Positions 16,142-26,212 of a stretch of DNA of 64,000 nt are shown here, piece by piece. The stretch's first letter is position 1. Each line of letters begins with the position of its first letter. This DNA is from Bacteroides sp. (lineage in GTDB: Bacteria > Bacteroidota > Bacteroidia > Bacteroidales > Bacteroidaceae): assembly GCF_029057325.1 (NCBI RefSeq), contig NZ_JAICZW010000042.1:25397-89396 (forward strand), in the 5' to 3' direction. Position numbers and translations under genes: made by a program. Under the pieces are notes generated by a model, which saw only the letters and a list, made by a program, of their open reading frames with translations, was not told where the DNA came from and made no database searches.

Positions 16142-17838
16142 GGCGCTTTCTTCTCTTTTATATCGCTGCTGACTTCCACCACGTTCACCACGTAGTCGCC
16201 CAGCTTCTCGCATTCTGCAATGATATCCATGTAATAGACACCCATCTGGTAATCATATTCCTTGTTGTTCACATCCAAGATATTCTGATTCTTCAGCTGG
16301 TTGCGATAGTTGTTTATCTCGTTTTCGATATTGAACGACTTATTGACATCAATGTTCTGATGTTCGGGGCGCTCCACTACCTTAATCATCTGTGCCAACG
16401 CACTATCCGTCAGCTTCATCATGAAGTGGATATGGCCATATTGCTTTTCCGTGAATTCCTGATCGGTCTGACGGCGGCGGTTGATGGTACGTGCCAAGTT
16501 GTAGCAGCTGTCACCGATGCTCTCTATCTCCGTCACTTCACGAAGCATGGCACGTATCTGCAACTTACTTTCTGAACTCAAACGCCCTTCGGATACTTGG
16601 TTCAGATAGTTGGCAATCTCCAGTTCCATACTGTCGCTGATATTCTCATATTTCTCGATGCGGCTGAACAGCTTGTTGAAATCATCATCTTTCTCTGTAT
16701 GAAGCAAGTCCTGCACCATGCCAAACATGCGATGCGTGCGTTCGGCAAAGAGGTGAATCTCCTTGCGTGCCTCCAGGATGGAGAGTTCGGCCGTAGAGAG
16801 CAAGCCTCTGGAGATGAAGCGCAAACGGTACTCTTCATCCACCTCCTTCAACGGAAGCAGTACGCAGACAATTCGTTCGATGGCCTTCACAAACCAGATA
16901 AGCAGCAACACATTGAACACGTTGAACGCCGTATGAAAAGCGGAAAGCTCGAATGCCACTTGCGAAGCGGGGTCGCCTCCCTGATGCATCACATCATTCA
17001 CAAACCACGACACGCAACGGATGAAAGGATGGAAAATAATCAGCACCACCACCACGCCGAACACATTGAACAGCAAGTGAGCCAACGCCGCCCGTCGTGC
17101 CTGCGTATTACCCGTCAGAGCCGCCAAGTTGGCAGTAATTGTCGTACCGATATTCTGTCCCATAGCAAGCGCGGCACCCAGCTCAAAGCTAATCCAGCCG
17201 TTGGCACACATGATAAGCGTGATGGCCATCGTTGCCGCCGAAGCCTGCACAATCATCGTGAGCACCGCACCCACCAACACAAATATGATGATGGAGAGGA
17301 AGCCCAAATCGGTCCATTCTTGCACAAAAGCCAGCATTTCGGGATTCTGCCCCAAATCGGGCGAATAGCGTTGCAGATAGGAAAGTCCCATGAAAAGGAA
17401 AGAGAAGCCGAAGATAAATTCACCGATAGACTTGCGTGAACTTTTTTGTGAGAAGAGGAGCGGAACGCCGATAGCCAGAAGGGGAAGCGCAAAGGAGGCG
17501 ATATCGACCTTGAACCCGAAAACCGAAATGAGCCAGGCAGTAACCGTGGTACCCACATTGGCACCCATAATCACGCCAATAGACTGGGAAAGTGTAAGTA
17601 AACCTGCATTAACGAAACTTACCACCATCACTGTGGTTGCCGAAGAGGATTGAATCAGAGCGGTAATCAAAATTCCGGTCAATACGCCGGTCACCCGATT
17701 CGTGGTCATTGCCGTCAGAATGGTTCTCAATCTGTCACCGGCAAACTTCTGTAGTCCCTCGCTCATAATCTTCATACCATACAGGAACAAAGCCAACGAG
17801 CCTAACAGCTTTAAAAGATCATAAAAAGAATATTCCAT
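16138..17838 (-). CDS. Na+/phosphate cotransporter family protein with PhoU-like tail
   Basis: 566 residues. The N-terminal half has eight or more membrane helices with the duplicated NptA/PNaS signature: [22 protein letters not shown] and later [18 protein letters not shown], together with [12 protein letters not shown] and [12 protein letters not shown]. The C-terminal ~200 residues are soluble and helical, like PhoU. The protein should import phosphate with sodium across the inner membrane, with the PhoU part in regulation. It is monocistronic by its surroundings; the start lies 82 bp from the divergent nucleoside kinase gene. Confidence 0.93.
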   Translation of the reverse strand: MEYSFYDLLKLLGSLALFLYGMKIMSEGLQKFAGDRLRTILTAMTTNRVTGVLTGILITALIQSSSATTVMVVSFVNAGLLTLSQSIGVIMGANVGTTVTAWLISVFGFKVDIASFALPLLAIGVPLLFSQKSSRKSIGEFIFGFSFLFMGLSYLQRYSPDLGQNPEMLAFVQEWTDLGFLSIIIFVLVGAVLTMIVQASAATMAITLIMCANGWISFELGAALAMGQNIGTTITANLAALTGNTQARRAALAHLLFNVFGVVVVLIIFHPFIRCVSWFVNDVMHQGGDPASQVAFELSAFHTAFNVFNVLLLIWFVKAIERIVCVLLPLKEVDEEYRLRFISRGLLSTAELSILEARKEIHLFAERTHRMFGMVQDLLHTEKDDDFNKLFSRIEKYENISDSMELEIANYLNQVSEGRLSSESKLQIRAMLREVTEIESIGDSCYNLARTINRRRQTDQEFTEKQYGHIHFMMKLTDSALAQMIKVVERPEHQNIDVNKSFNIENEINNYRNQLKNQNILDVNNKEYDYQMGVYYMDIIAECEKLGDYVVNVVEVSSDIKEKKAP

Positions 17839-17920
17839 CTTTAATTATTTAAGGTGTTTCATTCTTTCGTATGTTATAATGCCTATATTTAACGTATTAA
17901 ACTTTTAAAAGCAGAGCATT

Positions 17921-19594
17921 ATGGAACATACGGTACAAATTTGTTGCAAAAATAACAATATTTTCCAAAAATTCCCTATCGGAAGCACACTTTTGGATAT
18001 TTATTCCGGTTTTCATCCGGAACTCCCCGGCCGGGTGGTCAGCGCCAAGGTAAACAACCGTTCCGAGGGACTGAACTTCCGCGTATATAACAACAAAGAC
18101 GTGGAATTCCTCACCATACGCGACTCTTCGGGGATGCGAACCTACGTCCGTTCGCTCTGCTTCATACTCTACAAGGCCGTCAGCGAACTGTTTCCCAACG
18201 GCAAACTATACGTGGAGCATCCCGTTTCCAAAGGTTACTTCTGCAACCTGCGCATCGGCCGCCCCATCGAACTGGAAGATGTCATCACCATCAAGAAACG
18301 GATGCAGGAAATCATCGCCGAAGACATACCCTACCACCGCATGGAGTGCCAAACCTCCGAAGCGGTGCGCATCTTCAGCGAACGGGGAATGGACGACAAA
18401 GTGAAACTGCTGGAAACTTCCGGCTCCCTCTATACCTATTATTATACTTTGGGAGACACCATTGACTATTATTACGGTAACCTCCTGCCAAGCACCGGCC
18501 ATATCTGGCTGTTCGACATCGTGAAATACTACGACGGCCTGCTGCTGCGCATCCCCAACAAAGAGAATCCGAATGTACTGGAAGAGGTGGTGAAACAAGA
18601 GAAGATGCTTGACGTATTCAAAGAGCACTTGCGCTGGAACTACATCATGGGGCTGAACAACGCCGGCGACTTCAACCTGGCCTGTGAAAAGGGACATGCC
18701 ACCGATCTCATCAACGTGGCCGAAGCCCTGCAAGAAAAGAAGATAGCACAGATTGCCGATGAAATATACCGACGCAACCAGAACGAAAACGGCGTCAAGC
18801 TGGTGCTTATCTCCGGTCCCTCGTCTTCCGGCAAGACCACCTTCAGCAAACGTCTCAGCGTGCAACTGATGGCCAACGGTCTGCGCCCCTACCCCATCTC
18901 ACTGGACGACTACTTCGTAAACCGTGAAGACACGCCCCTTGACGAAAACGGTCATTACGACTACGAATCTCTCTATGCCCTCGATCTCAACCTGTTCAAC
19001 ACCCAGCTACAAGCATTGCTCCGAGGAGAGGAGGTGGAACTGCCCCGCTTCAACTTCACCACCGGTAAAAAAGAGTACAGAGGCGAAAAACTGCGCATCG
19101 ACAATCATACCGTGCTCATTTTGGAAGGCATCCACGCCTTGAATCCCGAACTGACCCCACAGATTCCGGCGGAAAACAAGTACAAAATCTACGTATCTGC
19201 CCTGACCACCATCTCGCTGGACGACCACAACTGGATTCCCACAACCGACAACCGCTTGCTGCGCCGCATCATCCGCGACTACAACTACCGTGGCTATTCG
19301 GCAGAAGAAACCATCTCACGCTGGCCCAGCGTGCGGGCGGGCGAAGACAAATGGATATTCCCCTACCAGGAAAACGCCGATGTCATGTTCAACTCCGCCC
19401 TGCTGTTCGAGTTTGCCGTCTTGCGCAGCCACGCAGAACCCATCTTGAACAGCGTCCCCCGCAACTGTCCGGAATATGCAGAGGCCTACCGATTGTTGAA
19501 ATTCATCAAATACTTTATTCCTGTACAGGACAAAGAGATTCCGCCAACCTCTTTGCTGAGAGAATTTTTAGGCGGCAGCAGTTTTAAGTATTGA
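17921..19594 (+). CDS. Uridine kinase-like nucleoside kinase with N-terminal TGS-type domain
   Basis: 557 residues. The first ~65 residues resemble a TGS domain (FPIGSTLLDI, VSAKVNNRSEGL), then comes a region related to the ThrRS second additional domain (about 80-240). The C-terminal half is a P-loop kinase of the phosphoribulokinase/uridine kinase family with Walker A GPSSSGKTT from residue 299, and SLDDYFVNREDTP and LILEGIHALNP downstream. This fused architecture is found in Bacteroidetes and some other anaerobes. Phosphorylation of a nucleoside (uridine or cytidine) is the expected reaction. A histidine kinase-like gene follows 75 bp downstream. Confidence 0.88.
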   Translation: MEHTVQICCKNNNIFQKFPIGSTLLDIYSGFHPELPGRVVSAKVNNRSEGLNFRVYNNKDVEFLTIRDSSGMRTYVRSLCFILYKAVSELFPNGKLYVEHPVSKGYFCNLRIGRPIELEDVITIKKRMQEIIAEDIPYHRMECQTSEAVRIFSERGMDDKVKLLETSGSLYTYYYTLGDTIDYYYGNLLPSTGHIWLFDIVKYYDGLLLRIPNKENPNVLEEVVKQEKMLDVFKEHLRWNYIMGLNNAGDFNLACEKGHATDLINVAEALQEKKIAQIADEIYRRNQNENGVKLVLISGPSSSGKTTFSKRLSVQLMANGLRPYPISLDDYFVNREDTPLDENGHYDYESLYALDLNLFNTQLQALLRGEEVELPRFNFTTGKKEYRGEKLRIDNHTVLILEGIHALNPELTPQIPAENKYKIYVSALTTISLDDHNWIPTTDNRLLRRIIRDYNYRGYSAEETISRWPSVRAGEDKWIFPYQENADVMFNSALLFEFAVLRSHAEPILNSVPRNCPEYAEAYRLLKFIKYFIPVQDKEIPPTSLLREFLGGSSFKY

Positions 19595-19595
19595 A

Positions 19596-19645
19596 TGAAT
19601 TATCAATTGCCGATTATCAATTGTCAATTATTTATTCTACCTTTG
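19596..19645 (+). promoter_or_regulatory. A/T short-repeat block carrying a -7 promoter box
   Basis: The block 19596-19632 consists of ATTATCAATTG-type repeats. It is followed by TACCTTTG (19638-19645), an exact TAnnTTTG match 25 bp before the next ATG. Transcription of the kinase-like gene may thus start within repeat-derived DNA. Confidence 0.5.
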
Positions 19646-19669
19646 CGAACGAATCAAACAATTCAACGT

Positions 19670-21175
19670 ATGAAAAGAATCATTTCAATACTTCTGTTGG
19701 CCACCTTATGTATTTGCGGCCAAATCCATGCACAAAGCCGTGCAGACGAACTTATGAAGCAAGCACAAGAAAGCCTTGCGAAGAAGGAGTATATCAAAGC
19801 ACGCTACCTTTTCTTACAGGCTTACAATGCTTTCGCAACCCGGAATAGTTATGACAAAGCAGTAGAGTGCGGCATCCATGCCAGTGCCCTCTATCACCGG
19901 GAAAACTATTATAAAGAGGCCTTCGAGCTGCTACGCAGTGCCGAACAGGTGGTGACTACCGGCGAGCAGAAGACCGAAAAGGCCATGCCCGAACTGCATT
20001 TCCGTATCAGTAAAGAACGCTTGCAGATGTACATCAACCTGAAAAATCCGGCACGAGCCAAAGAGCAACTGGCACGTCTGGAAGAGACAGCCAAAGCTTC
20101 ACGCAACGACTCCTTGAACAACGACCTTCTCTATACACAAGCCAACTACTACTACACCTTCGGTTTGAACGCACAAGGGGATGCCGCCATCAACCGCCTG
20201 ATAGGGCAATACAAAGAGCTGAAAAACTATGCCAAGATAGACGAATGCTACAAGACGCTTATCGGTATAGCCCGCAAAGCCAACAATGCCGGACTGGTGG
20301 CACGCACCTACGACAAGTACATCCTTTGGACCGACTCCGTAAAAGCGCTCACCGCACAAGATGAGCTGAATGTACTGAAAAGAAAGTACGACGAGAGCCT
20401 GGCCACCATTCAGGAGAAAGACGACTCGCTGAGTGCCAAACAATACATCATCATCGGGCTATGCGCACTGGCCGCCATCCTCGCTGCCGTACTGATATTC
20501 GGTGCCATCGTATTGCTGCGCTTCATCGTGCTCACCCGCAAGCAGAAGAAAGCCATCTGCATCGCCAACGAACACAACGAGCTGAAGACCAAGTTCATTC
20601 AGAACATTTCCGCCCAAATGGAGCCGACACTGAACACACTCGATGCTTCGCTGCCGGGAGTAAAGGCGCTGCACATCTTTGCCAACCACATCCAAGAGTT
20701 GTCTGAACTGGAGAGCACGCTATCCGAACCTTACGAAATGCAGGAAAAGAACATCTCCAACTTCTGCGAGAGCATCATGGACAAGATTAAGGGAAAGACT
20801 CAGGAAGATGTCTCCCTCGCCGTCAACGCTCCCAAACTGAATGTGAAAATCAACCCCGAACAACTGGAACGTGTATTGCTGCACCTGCTGACGAACGCCG
20901 CCGAATACACGCCTGCCGGCGGTAAAATATGGCTCGACTTCAAGAAACGCGGTGCACATACCCACCAGTTCATCGTCAGCGACACCGGCTGCGGCATTCC
21001 CGAAGAGCAACGTGAAAACATCTTCAAGCCCTTCACCGAAGTGAAAGACCTGACCCAAGGCGACGGCCTCGGCCTGCCCATCTGCTCGCTGATAGCCACC
21101 AAGATGAACGGCTCGCTGACCTTGGATGGCAGCTACACCAAAGGCGCACGCTTCGTGCTGGAGCTGCACGCATAA
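19670..21175 (+). CDS. TPR-containing histidine kinase-like membrane protein lacking the phospho-acceptor His
   Basis: 501 residues: signal peptide (MKRIISILLLATLCICGQIHAQ), periplasmic helical TPR-like repeats (about 25-255), one membrane helix (IIIGLCALAAILAAVLIFGAIVLL region), then a cytosolic kinase half. The HATPase domain is intact by eye (LLTNAAEYTP, DTGCGIPEEQ, GDGLGLPIC). At the place where HisKA domains have NISHEIRTP, this protein reads NISAQMEPT; Ala315 occupies the histidine position. It may therefore be a pseudokinase, or act on another protein. The start is the ATG giving a good signal peptide. Confidence 0.85.
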   Translation: MKRIISILLLATLCICGQIHAQSRADELMKQAQESLAKKEYIKARYLFLQAYNAFATRNSYDKAVECGIHASALYHRENYYKEAFELLRSAEQVVTTGEQKTEKAMPELHFRISKERLQMYINLKNPARAKEQLARLEETAKASRNDSLNNDLLYTQANYYYTFGLNAQGDAAINRLIGQYKELKNYAKIDECYKTLIGIARKANNAGLVARTYDKYILWTDSVKALTAQDELNVLKRKYDESLATIQEKDDSLSAKQYIIIGLCALAAILAAVLIFGAIVLLRFIVLTRKQKKAICIANEHNELKTKFIQNISAQMEPTLNTLDASLPGVKALHIFANHIQELSELESTLSEPYEMQEKNISNFCESIMDKIKGKTQEDVSLAVNAPKLNVKINPEQLERVLLHLLTNAAEYTPAGGKIWLDFKKRGAHTHQFIVSDTGCGIPEEQRENIFKPFTEVKDLTQGDGLGLPICSLIATKMNGSLTLDGSYTKGARFVLELHA

Positions 21176-21204
21176 GACATTGAGAATACAAATATCAAAG
21201 AAAA

Positions 21205-21265
21205 GAAGACCGCAGATTCTCTCTGATTGATTTACAAAAAAGAAAGAATCTGCGGTCTTCTATTT
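21205..21265. terminator. Bidirectional terminator
   Basis: Perfect 16-bp inverted repeat (21205-21220 and 21245-21260, GAAGACCGCAGATTCT type) between the convergent histidine kinase-like gene and fucP. T-runs on either side are weak. Confidence 0.75.
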
Positions 21266-21327
21266 ACTCCTGTGTCATCCGTGTGCCATGATGAGTTCTT
21301 GACACACCTCCACAAAAGCTCCTCTTT

Positions 21328-22626
21328 TTATCGTTCTCGTCTCATCCGATATCCATAAGTCACTATCACTACAAAACAGAACAACGGCAATATGAACGAC
21401 AGATTAACCGCGGGCATGCCAAACAGCGTTTTACAATCGATGATAGATGCCTGAAGCGGAGGCAATATCGAACCTCCTAAAATGGCCATGATAAGTCCTG
21501 CCGCACCAAACTTGGCATCGTCGCCCATGCCTTTCAATGCTATACCATAAATTGTAGGGAACATCAACGACATACACACGGACACTCCCACCAGACAATA
21601 CATGCCCCAGATATTCTGAAGAAGGACAACACCTGTCGTAAGCAGGATTGCAGCAAACGAAAGCACCATCAGCAACATTCCGGGCTTTACGAAACGAAGC
21701 ATGAAGGTACAGACAAAACGGCTGATGCAGAACATCACCATTGCCACGATATTATACTTCTGAGACAGAACCTCGGCTGCCTGTTCCTCCATCCCCTGCG
21801 ACATGAACAGATGAGTGCCGTACTGTATGATAAACGTCCAGCACATGATCTGTGCGCCCACATAAAAGAACTGTGCGACGACCCCATATTTATAGCTGCT
21901 TCGCGAGAAGATGCGCTTCAATGTAGGGATAAAATCAATGGAATGCGACTGGTCGGCATTTCTGGGCATCTTCGACATTCGGATGACTACAAACATCGCT
22001 ATTATCACCAGCCCTATCACAAGATAAGGCGCTATAAGCACAGACAAATCGGATTCCTTGACAGCTTCGAACTCTGCCGGGCTCAGCAATGCCCTCTCGG
22101 CAGTATCCATAGGATGCAACTTATTTTGGATGAAGTTCATCGCCACATACATACCCATCAGCGAGCCAATAGGATTGAATGCCTGCGCAAGGTTAAGGCG
22201 ACGTGTCGCCGTCTCTTCCGTCCCCATAGAAAGGATATAAGGGTTGCAACTGGTCTCAAGGAAAGACAGTCCGCATGTCATAACAAAGTATGCCAAGAGG
22301 AAAGGATAATAGTCTCCCGTAAGTTTTGCCGGGAAAAAGGCCAATGCACCCAAAGCATATAATCCCAGACCCAACAACACCCCTGCCTTATAGGTATATT
22401 TCCGGATAAACATGGCAGCAGGAAAAGCCATGGCAAAATATCCGCCATAAAAAGCCACTTGTATCAAAGCACCGTCGGTCACGCTCATTCTGAAGATTTT
22501 GGAAAAGGCCTTTACCATTGGATTGGTAATATCGTTCGCAAATCCCCATAGGGCAAAACACATTGTAACCAATATGAAAGGGTACAAATAGCTGACCCCG
22601 TCTTTACTAATAATGGATTGTTTCAT
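21328..22626 (-). CDS. fucP: L-fucose:proton symporter
   Basis: 432-residue MFS transporter with 12 predicted helices, close in length to E. coli FucP (438). Typical stretches: LVTMCFALWGFANDITNPMVKAF in helix 1, YGGYFAMAFPAAMFIRKYTYKAGVLLGL, and SFLETSCNPYILSMG. FucP imports L-fucose across the inner membrane. It is the last gene of the fucose operon. The start chosen (22626) begins MKQSIISKDG; the frame stays open upstream but has no membrane or motif content there. Confidence 0.94.
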   Translation of the reverse strand: MKQSIISKDGVSYLYPFILVTMCFALWGFANDITNPMVKAFSKIFRMSVTDGALIQVAFYGGYFAMAFPAAMFIRKYTYKAGVLLGLGLYALGALAFFPAKLTGDYYPFLLAYFVMTCGLSFLETSCNPYILSMGTEETATRRLNLAQAFNPIGSLMGMYVAMNFIQNKLHPMDTAERALLSPAEFEAVKESDLSVLIAPYLVIGLVIIAMFVVIRMSKMPRNADQSHSIDFIPTLKRIFSRSSYKYGVVAQFFYVGAQIMCWTFIIQYGTHLFMSQGMEEQAAEVLSQKYNIVAMVMFCISRFVCTFMLRFVKPGMLLMVLSFAAILLTTGVVLLQNIWGMYCLVGVSVCMSLMFPTIYGIALKGMGDDAKFGAAGLIMAILGGSILPPLQASIIDCKTLFGMPAVNLSFILPLFCFVVIVTYGYRMRRER

Positions 22627-22670
22627 GAATAATTTTAAGGTTAATAAATTAAGACGAAAGGAATCAGGTT

Positions 22671-23051
22671 TCAATACAGATAGAACATCCTTTCCATCGG
22701 CTGCCATTTTTCGGAAGAGGTGCTTCCCGGTTCAGAACACTGGAATATGGACATATAATCTTCCCACTCTTGTTGGCGGGGCAATCCGGCAAGTTTCTCC
22801 ATGGCAGTGTCCCAGTCAAAATCCAAAGGAGTTTCCACAATCATGAAAAGCCTTGTTCCCAGGAGGTATATTTCCATTTCCAGTATGCCTACACGGCGTA
22901 TGCCCTCAAGCACTTCAGGCCATACCTTTTCCTTGTTGTGACGCAACTTGTACTCGGCTATCAGTTCCGGATTATCCCTTAAATCCATTGTCCTACAATA
23001 TCTCTTCACATTGCAGCCGTGATTTTTTACTGCATATCCTTTGTTTTCCAT
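22671..23051 (-). CDS. fucX: L-rhamnose/L-fucose mutarotase family protein
   Basis: 126 residues, RhaM-like dimeric alpha/beta-barrel fold. Motifs: KRYCRTMDLRDNPELIAEYKLRH near the start and MEIYLLGTRLFMIVET in the middle, with a Trp-rich C-terminus (WEDYMSIFQ). Enzymes of this family interconvert the alpha and beta anomers of 6-deoxy sugars. The position between fucK and fucP matches the gene called fucX in the B. thetaiotaomicron fuc operon, so L-fucose is the likely substrate. Equating it with fucX rests on gene order. Confidence 0.85.
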   Translation of the reverse strand: MENKGYAVKNHGCNVKRYCRTMDLRDNPELIAEYKLRHNKEKVWPEVLEGIRRVGILEMEIYLLGTRLFMIVETPLDFDWDTAMEKLAGLPRQQEWEDYMSIFQCSEPGSTSSEKWQPMERMFYLY

Positions 23052-23076
23052 CCGTTATAATTTTAATGTTTCACAT

Positions 23077-24426
23077 TCATTTATATCTGGTCTGAACCAG
23101 GATGTTGCCAATTGCCGTAGCTTCGACAGGACCGGCTTCCACCTCAAGGCCTGTTGCCAATGCCGTCAACCGATTGAGATATTTATTCTGCGAACCTCCT
23201 CCTATGATATGAAGCCTTTCGACCGGTCGAGGCAGCAACTTGTCAAGTCCCTCTATGCCTTTCCTGTATCTCTCTGCCAACGACATCAAAACACATTTCA
23301 CAAATTCTCCCTGTGTCTGTGGAACCTGCTGTCCGCTTTCCTTACAATAGGCACTTATAGCCTCCGCCATATTGAGAGGACTGGTGAAGGAGCTATTGTC
23401 AACATCCACCACAGATGAGATGTCGGCTTCTTCCGCAGCAGGAATCAGCACGTCATATTCCGTACATCGACCCTCTTCCGCCCATTCCGACATAAGTTTC
23501 TGAAGAATCCATAGTCCTGTGATATTCTGGAGGAAGCATATTTTTCCATCCACACCGCCTTCGTTTGTAAAGCCGTTGATTCTGGCTTCTTCCGAAAGAA
23601 TCGGCTCATCGGTCACCACTCCGAGCAAAGACCATGTACCTGAACTCAAAAAGGCCGTAACCTTCCCGTCCTCTTTAACCGGCACCCCATATACGGCACT
23701 TGCCGTGTCATGCGACGCCACTGCCACTACCTTCACATCATAGTCTAGTCCGAGTTCTTCCCTTATCTCCGGTTTCAGAACTCCTCTTTCCTGTCCGGGC
23801 ATTACGATGTCGCAGAAAAGATGTTCGGGCAGTCCGAGTTCCCTGATCAGCCCATAATTCCACGCACGGGCCTTGATATCCATCAGCTCGGAGGTGGAGG
23901 CTATGCTGTATTCATTGTTGGCGACACCGGTCAGGAAGTAACTGAACAAATCCGGCATGAACAACAGTTTGTCGGCCACAGCAAGCAACGGGTTGTTTTC
24001 CTCCTTCATGGCATAGAGCTGGAACAAGGTGTTTATGGACATCACCTGTGTCCCGCTTACCGAATAATGCTCGCTCCGGTCAATCAAGCTGAAGACTTTC
24101 TCAGGCATGCCGTCAGTGCGGCTGTCACGGTAGCAGACCGGGTTTCCAATCAGGTTCCCGTTCTTGTCAATCAATCCGAAATCCACGCCCCACGTATCAA
24201 TGCCGATGCTGTTTATCTTATACCCTTTTTCAACAGCCATCCGTATTCCACTCTTCATGTCTTCAAAAAGAGAAAGGAAATCCCAATAGAGATGCCCCCC
24301 CATCCTGACCTGCCTGTTCTGAAAACGATATATCGTATCCAAGCAGAGTTCACCATCGGAGGTGTAGCCGGCAATCACCCGCCCGCTACCTCCTCCGAAG
24401 TCTATAGCTAAAGTCGCTTCTTTCAT
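23077..24426 (-). CDS. fucK: L-fuculokinase (FGGY family, rhamnulokinase-like)
   Basis: 449 residues, FGGY sugar kinase. N-terminal ATPase fold LAIDFGGGSGRVIAG; GIDTWGVDFGLID in the substrate domain; ASHDTASAVYGVP with the catalytic Asp; FLSSGTWSLLG; and HIIGGGSQNKYLNRLTA near the end. By sequence alone it would be called rhamnulokinase. The neighbours (fucI, fucA, fucP) set the substrate as L-fuculose, phosphorylated at C1. The start codon overlaps the fucA stop by 4 bp. Confidence 0.93.
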   Translation of the reverse strand: MKEATLAIDFGGGSGRVIAGYTSDGELCLDTIYRFQNRQVRMGGHLYWDFLSLFEDMKSGIRMAVEKGYKINSIGIDTWGVDFGLIDKNGNLIGNPVCYRDSRTDGMPEKVFSLIDRSEHYSVSGTQVMSINTLFQLYAMKEENNPLLAVADKLLFMPDLFSYFLTGVANNEYSIASTSELMDIKARAWNYGLIRELGLPEHLFCDIVMPGQERGVLKPEIREELGLDYDVKVVAVASHDTASAVYGVPVKEDGKVTAFLSSGTWSLLGVVTDEPILSEEARINGFTNEGGVDGKICFLQNITGLWILQKLMSEWAEEGRCTEYDVLIPAAEEADISSVVDVDNSSFTSPLNMAEAISAYCKESGQQVPQTQGEFVKCVLMSLAERYRKGIEGLDKLLPRPVERLHIIGGGSQNKYLNRLTALATGLEVEAGPVEATAIGNILVQTRYK

Positions 24427-25061
24427 TTCGTTTTCTTTCCAAGAACGTAGGTTTCCAAATCGTCTATCTCAGCATTTGTCAGCGTTTCATATTTTCCACC
24501 TGTCAATAAGATGATTCTACACGCCATTTCAAAGAACATGGCTCTTTCGAAAGCCTCATCAAAGTTTTTGCCGCAAACCACCTGCCCATGCTTTCTGAGA
24601 AGAACAGAATTATGCTCTTTCATGGCAGCTATCACAGCGTCCGCAAGTTCTTTCGATCCGGGTCGGTAATAGGGCACCACCGGTATGGAAGAGCCTACAT
24701 GGCAGGGCACTTCTGCCGTAACATTATAGTCATTCGGCAACTCCTTCATGCAAGCCACCGCCGTTGCGTATGGCGACTGGAAGTGCAGAACCACGTTTAC
24801 GTCCGGTCTTTCCCTCAACACTCCAAGATGAAAACCGTTTTCCATGGTCGGCTTTACCCCATTAAGCACTTCGCCAGTCTCCAGTTTGCATACCGCCACC
24901 TTTTCTTTAGACAGCGAAGGCACCCATGAGCCTGTTCCCGACAAAAGTACCTCATCGCCTACTCTCCAGGAAATGTTACCGCTACTGCATATTGTCAAAC
25001 CTGCATCACCTACACGGTGAGCTTCTGAAATGAATTTCTCTATTTGTTCGTTCGTTATCAT
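24423..25061 (-). CDS. fucA: L-fuculose-1-phosphate aldolase (class II)
   Basis: 212 residues (E. coli FucA has 215). It splits L-fuculose-1-phosphate to dihydroxyacetone phosphate and L-lactaldehyde. SSGNISWR and SGTGSWVP are the phosphate-binding loops. By spacing, the metal ligands align with E. coli Glu73, His92, His94 and His155 as Glu74, His93, Gln95 and His158: the segment reads VLHFQSPYATA, so the second histidine of HxH is a glutamine. Whether Gln95 serves as a ligand is unknown. The gene overlaps fucK and fucO by 4 bp each, which implies translational coupling. Confidence 0.92.
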   Translation of the reverse strand: MITNEQIEKFISEAHRVGDAGLTICSSGNISWRVGDEVLLSGTGSWVPSLSKEKVAVCKLETGEVLNGVKPTMENGFHLGVLRERPDVNVVLHFQSPYATAVACMKELPNDYNVTAEVPCHVGSSIPVVPYYRPGSKELADAVIAAMKEHNSVLLRKHGQVVCGKNFDEAFERAMFFEMACRIILLTGGKYETLTNAEIDDLETYVLGKKTK

Positions 25062-26212
25062 AATACTTTCTTATATAAATCCAAAATAATTTCTTCTGTC
25101 ACTTCACGTGGGTTACCGGGAGTACATACATCTGCGTATGCCGCCTTGGCAAGACGGGGAAGATCTTCTGCCTTCACACCCAACTCTGAGAGATGCTGAG
25201 GAATTCCCACACGCACGGCAAGCTCCTTAACAGCCTTTACCGCCGCATCGGCTGCCTCTTCCTTGCTCATGCCTGCCGAATACACATTCATTGCCTTAGC
25301 GATGTCCACATACTTATCAAGCGCTGCTGAAGCATTGAATTCCATGATTGTAGGCAAAAGTAATGCGTTGGCCACACCGTGAGGTATATCAAAGATTGCA
25401 CCCAACGGATGTGCCATTCCGTGTACCACTCCCAAGCCTACATTTGAAAATGCCATACCGGCTATATATTGCGCCACCGCCATTCCGTTACGAGCATCTG
25501 CATTGTCCGGTTCATTTACGGCAGTTTCAAGATAGCGGGCTATCATCTCGATGGCCTTGATTTCGAACATGTCACTCATCTCCCACGCGCCTTTGGTTAT
25601 CAAGCCTTCTACGGCATGAGTAAGGGCATCAAGACCCGTAGCGGCAGTCAGGCTTTTGGGAAGAGTGTACATCAATTCGGCATCCACTATCGCGATGGCA
25701 GGAATATCGTTAGGATCGACACAAACCATCTTTTTATGGTTTTCCTCATCGGTTATCACATAGTTGATTGTGACCTCGGCTGCTGTTCCGGCCGTAGTCG
25801 GAAGAGCGATTATGGGCACTGACTTCTTCTTTGTATCAGCCACTCCTTCGAGTGATACGACATCGGAGAATTCGGGGTTATTGGTTATGATGCCTATAGC
25901 CTTGGCCGTATCCATGGATGAGCCACCACCAATGGCAATAATGAAATCCGCTCCGGAAGCCGCGTATGCCGAAAGGCCCGCCTTCACATTTGAAACGGTA
26001 GGGTTCTGTTTGATTTCGCTGAACACTTCGTATGGGATATTCGCATCGCGCAATACGGACAACACCTTATCGGCTACACCGAACTTTATCAAGTCCTTGT
26101 CTGTGGCAACAAAGGCTTTTTTAAGCCCAAGGCGTGATATTTCTTTGGGAAGCACTTCTCTGGCTCCCGGACCGAAGTAAGAAACTTCGTTCAAAATGAA
26201 TCTGTTTATCAT
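25058..26212 (-). CDS. fucO: Lactaldehyde reductase (iron-dependent alcohol dehydrogenase)
   Basis: 384 residues (E. coli FucO 382-383). It reduces L-lactaldehyde from the aldolase step to 1,2-propanediol with NADH. Rossmann motif IGGGSSMDTAKA, TTAGTAAEVT, and the iron ligands in GLDALTHAVEG and GVVHGMAHPLGAIFDIPHG are all present. It is set between fucI and fucA, overlapping fucA by 4 bp. Its presence means the operon carries the anaerobic end of fucose fermentation as well as the core pathway; the classic B. thetaiotaomicron order fucRIAKXP has no such gene at this place. Confidence 0.93.
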   Translation of the reverse strand: MINRFILNEVSYFGPGAREVLPKEISRLGLKKAFVATDKDLIKFGVADKVLSVLRDANIPYEVFSEIKQNPTVSNVKAGLSAYAASGADFIIAIGGGSSMDTAKAIGIITNNPEFSDVVSLEGVADTKKKSVPIIALPTTAGTAAEVTINYVITDEENHKKMVCVDPNDIPAIAIVDAELMYTLPKSLTAATGLDALTHAVEGLITKGAWEMSDMFEIKAIEMIARYLETAVNEPDNADARNGMAVAQYIAGMAFSNVGLGVVHGMAHPLGAIFDIPHGVANALLLPTIMEFNASAALDKYVDIAKAMNVYSAGMSKEEAADAAVKAVKELAVRVGIPQHLSELGVKAEDLPRLAKAAYADVCTPGNPREVTEEIILDLYKKVL

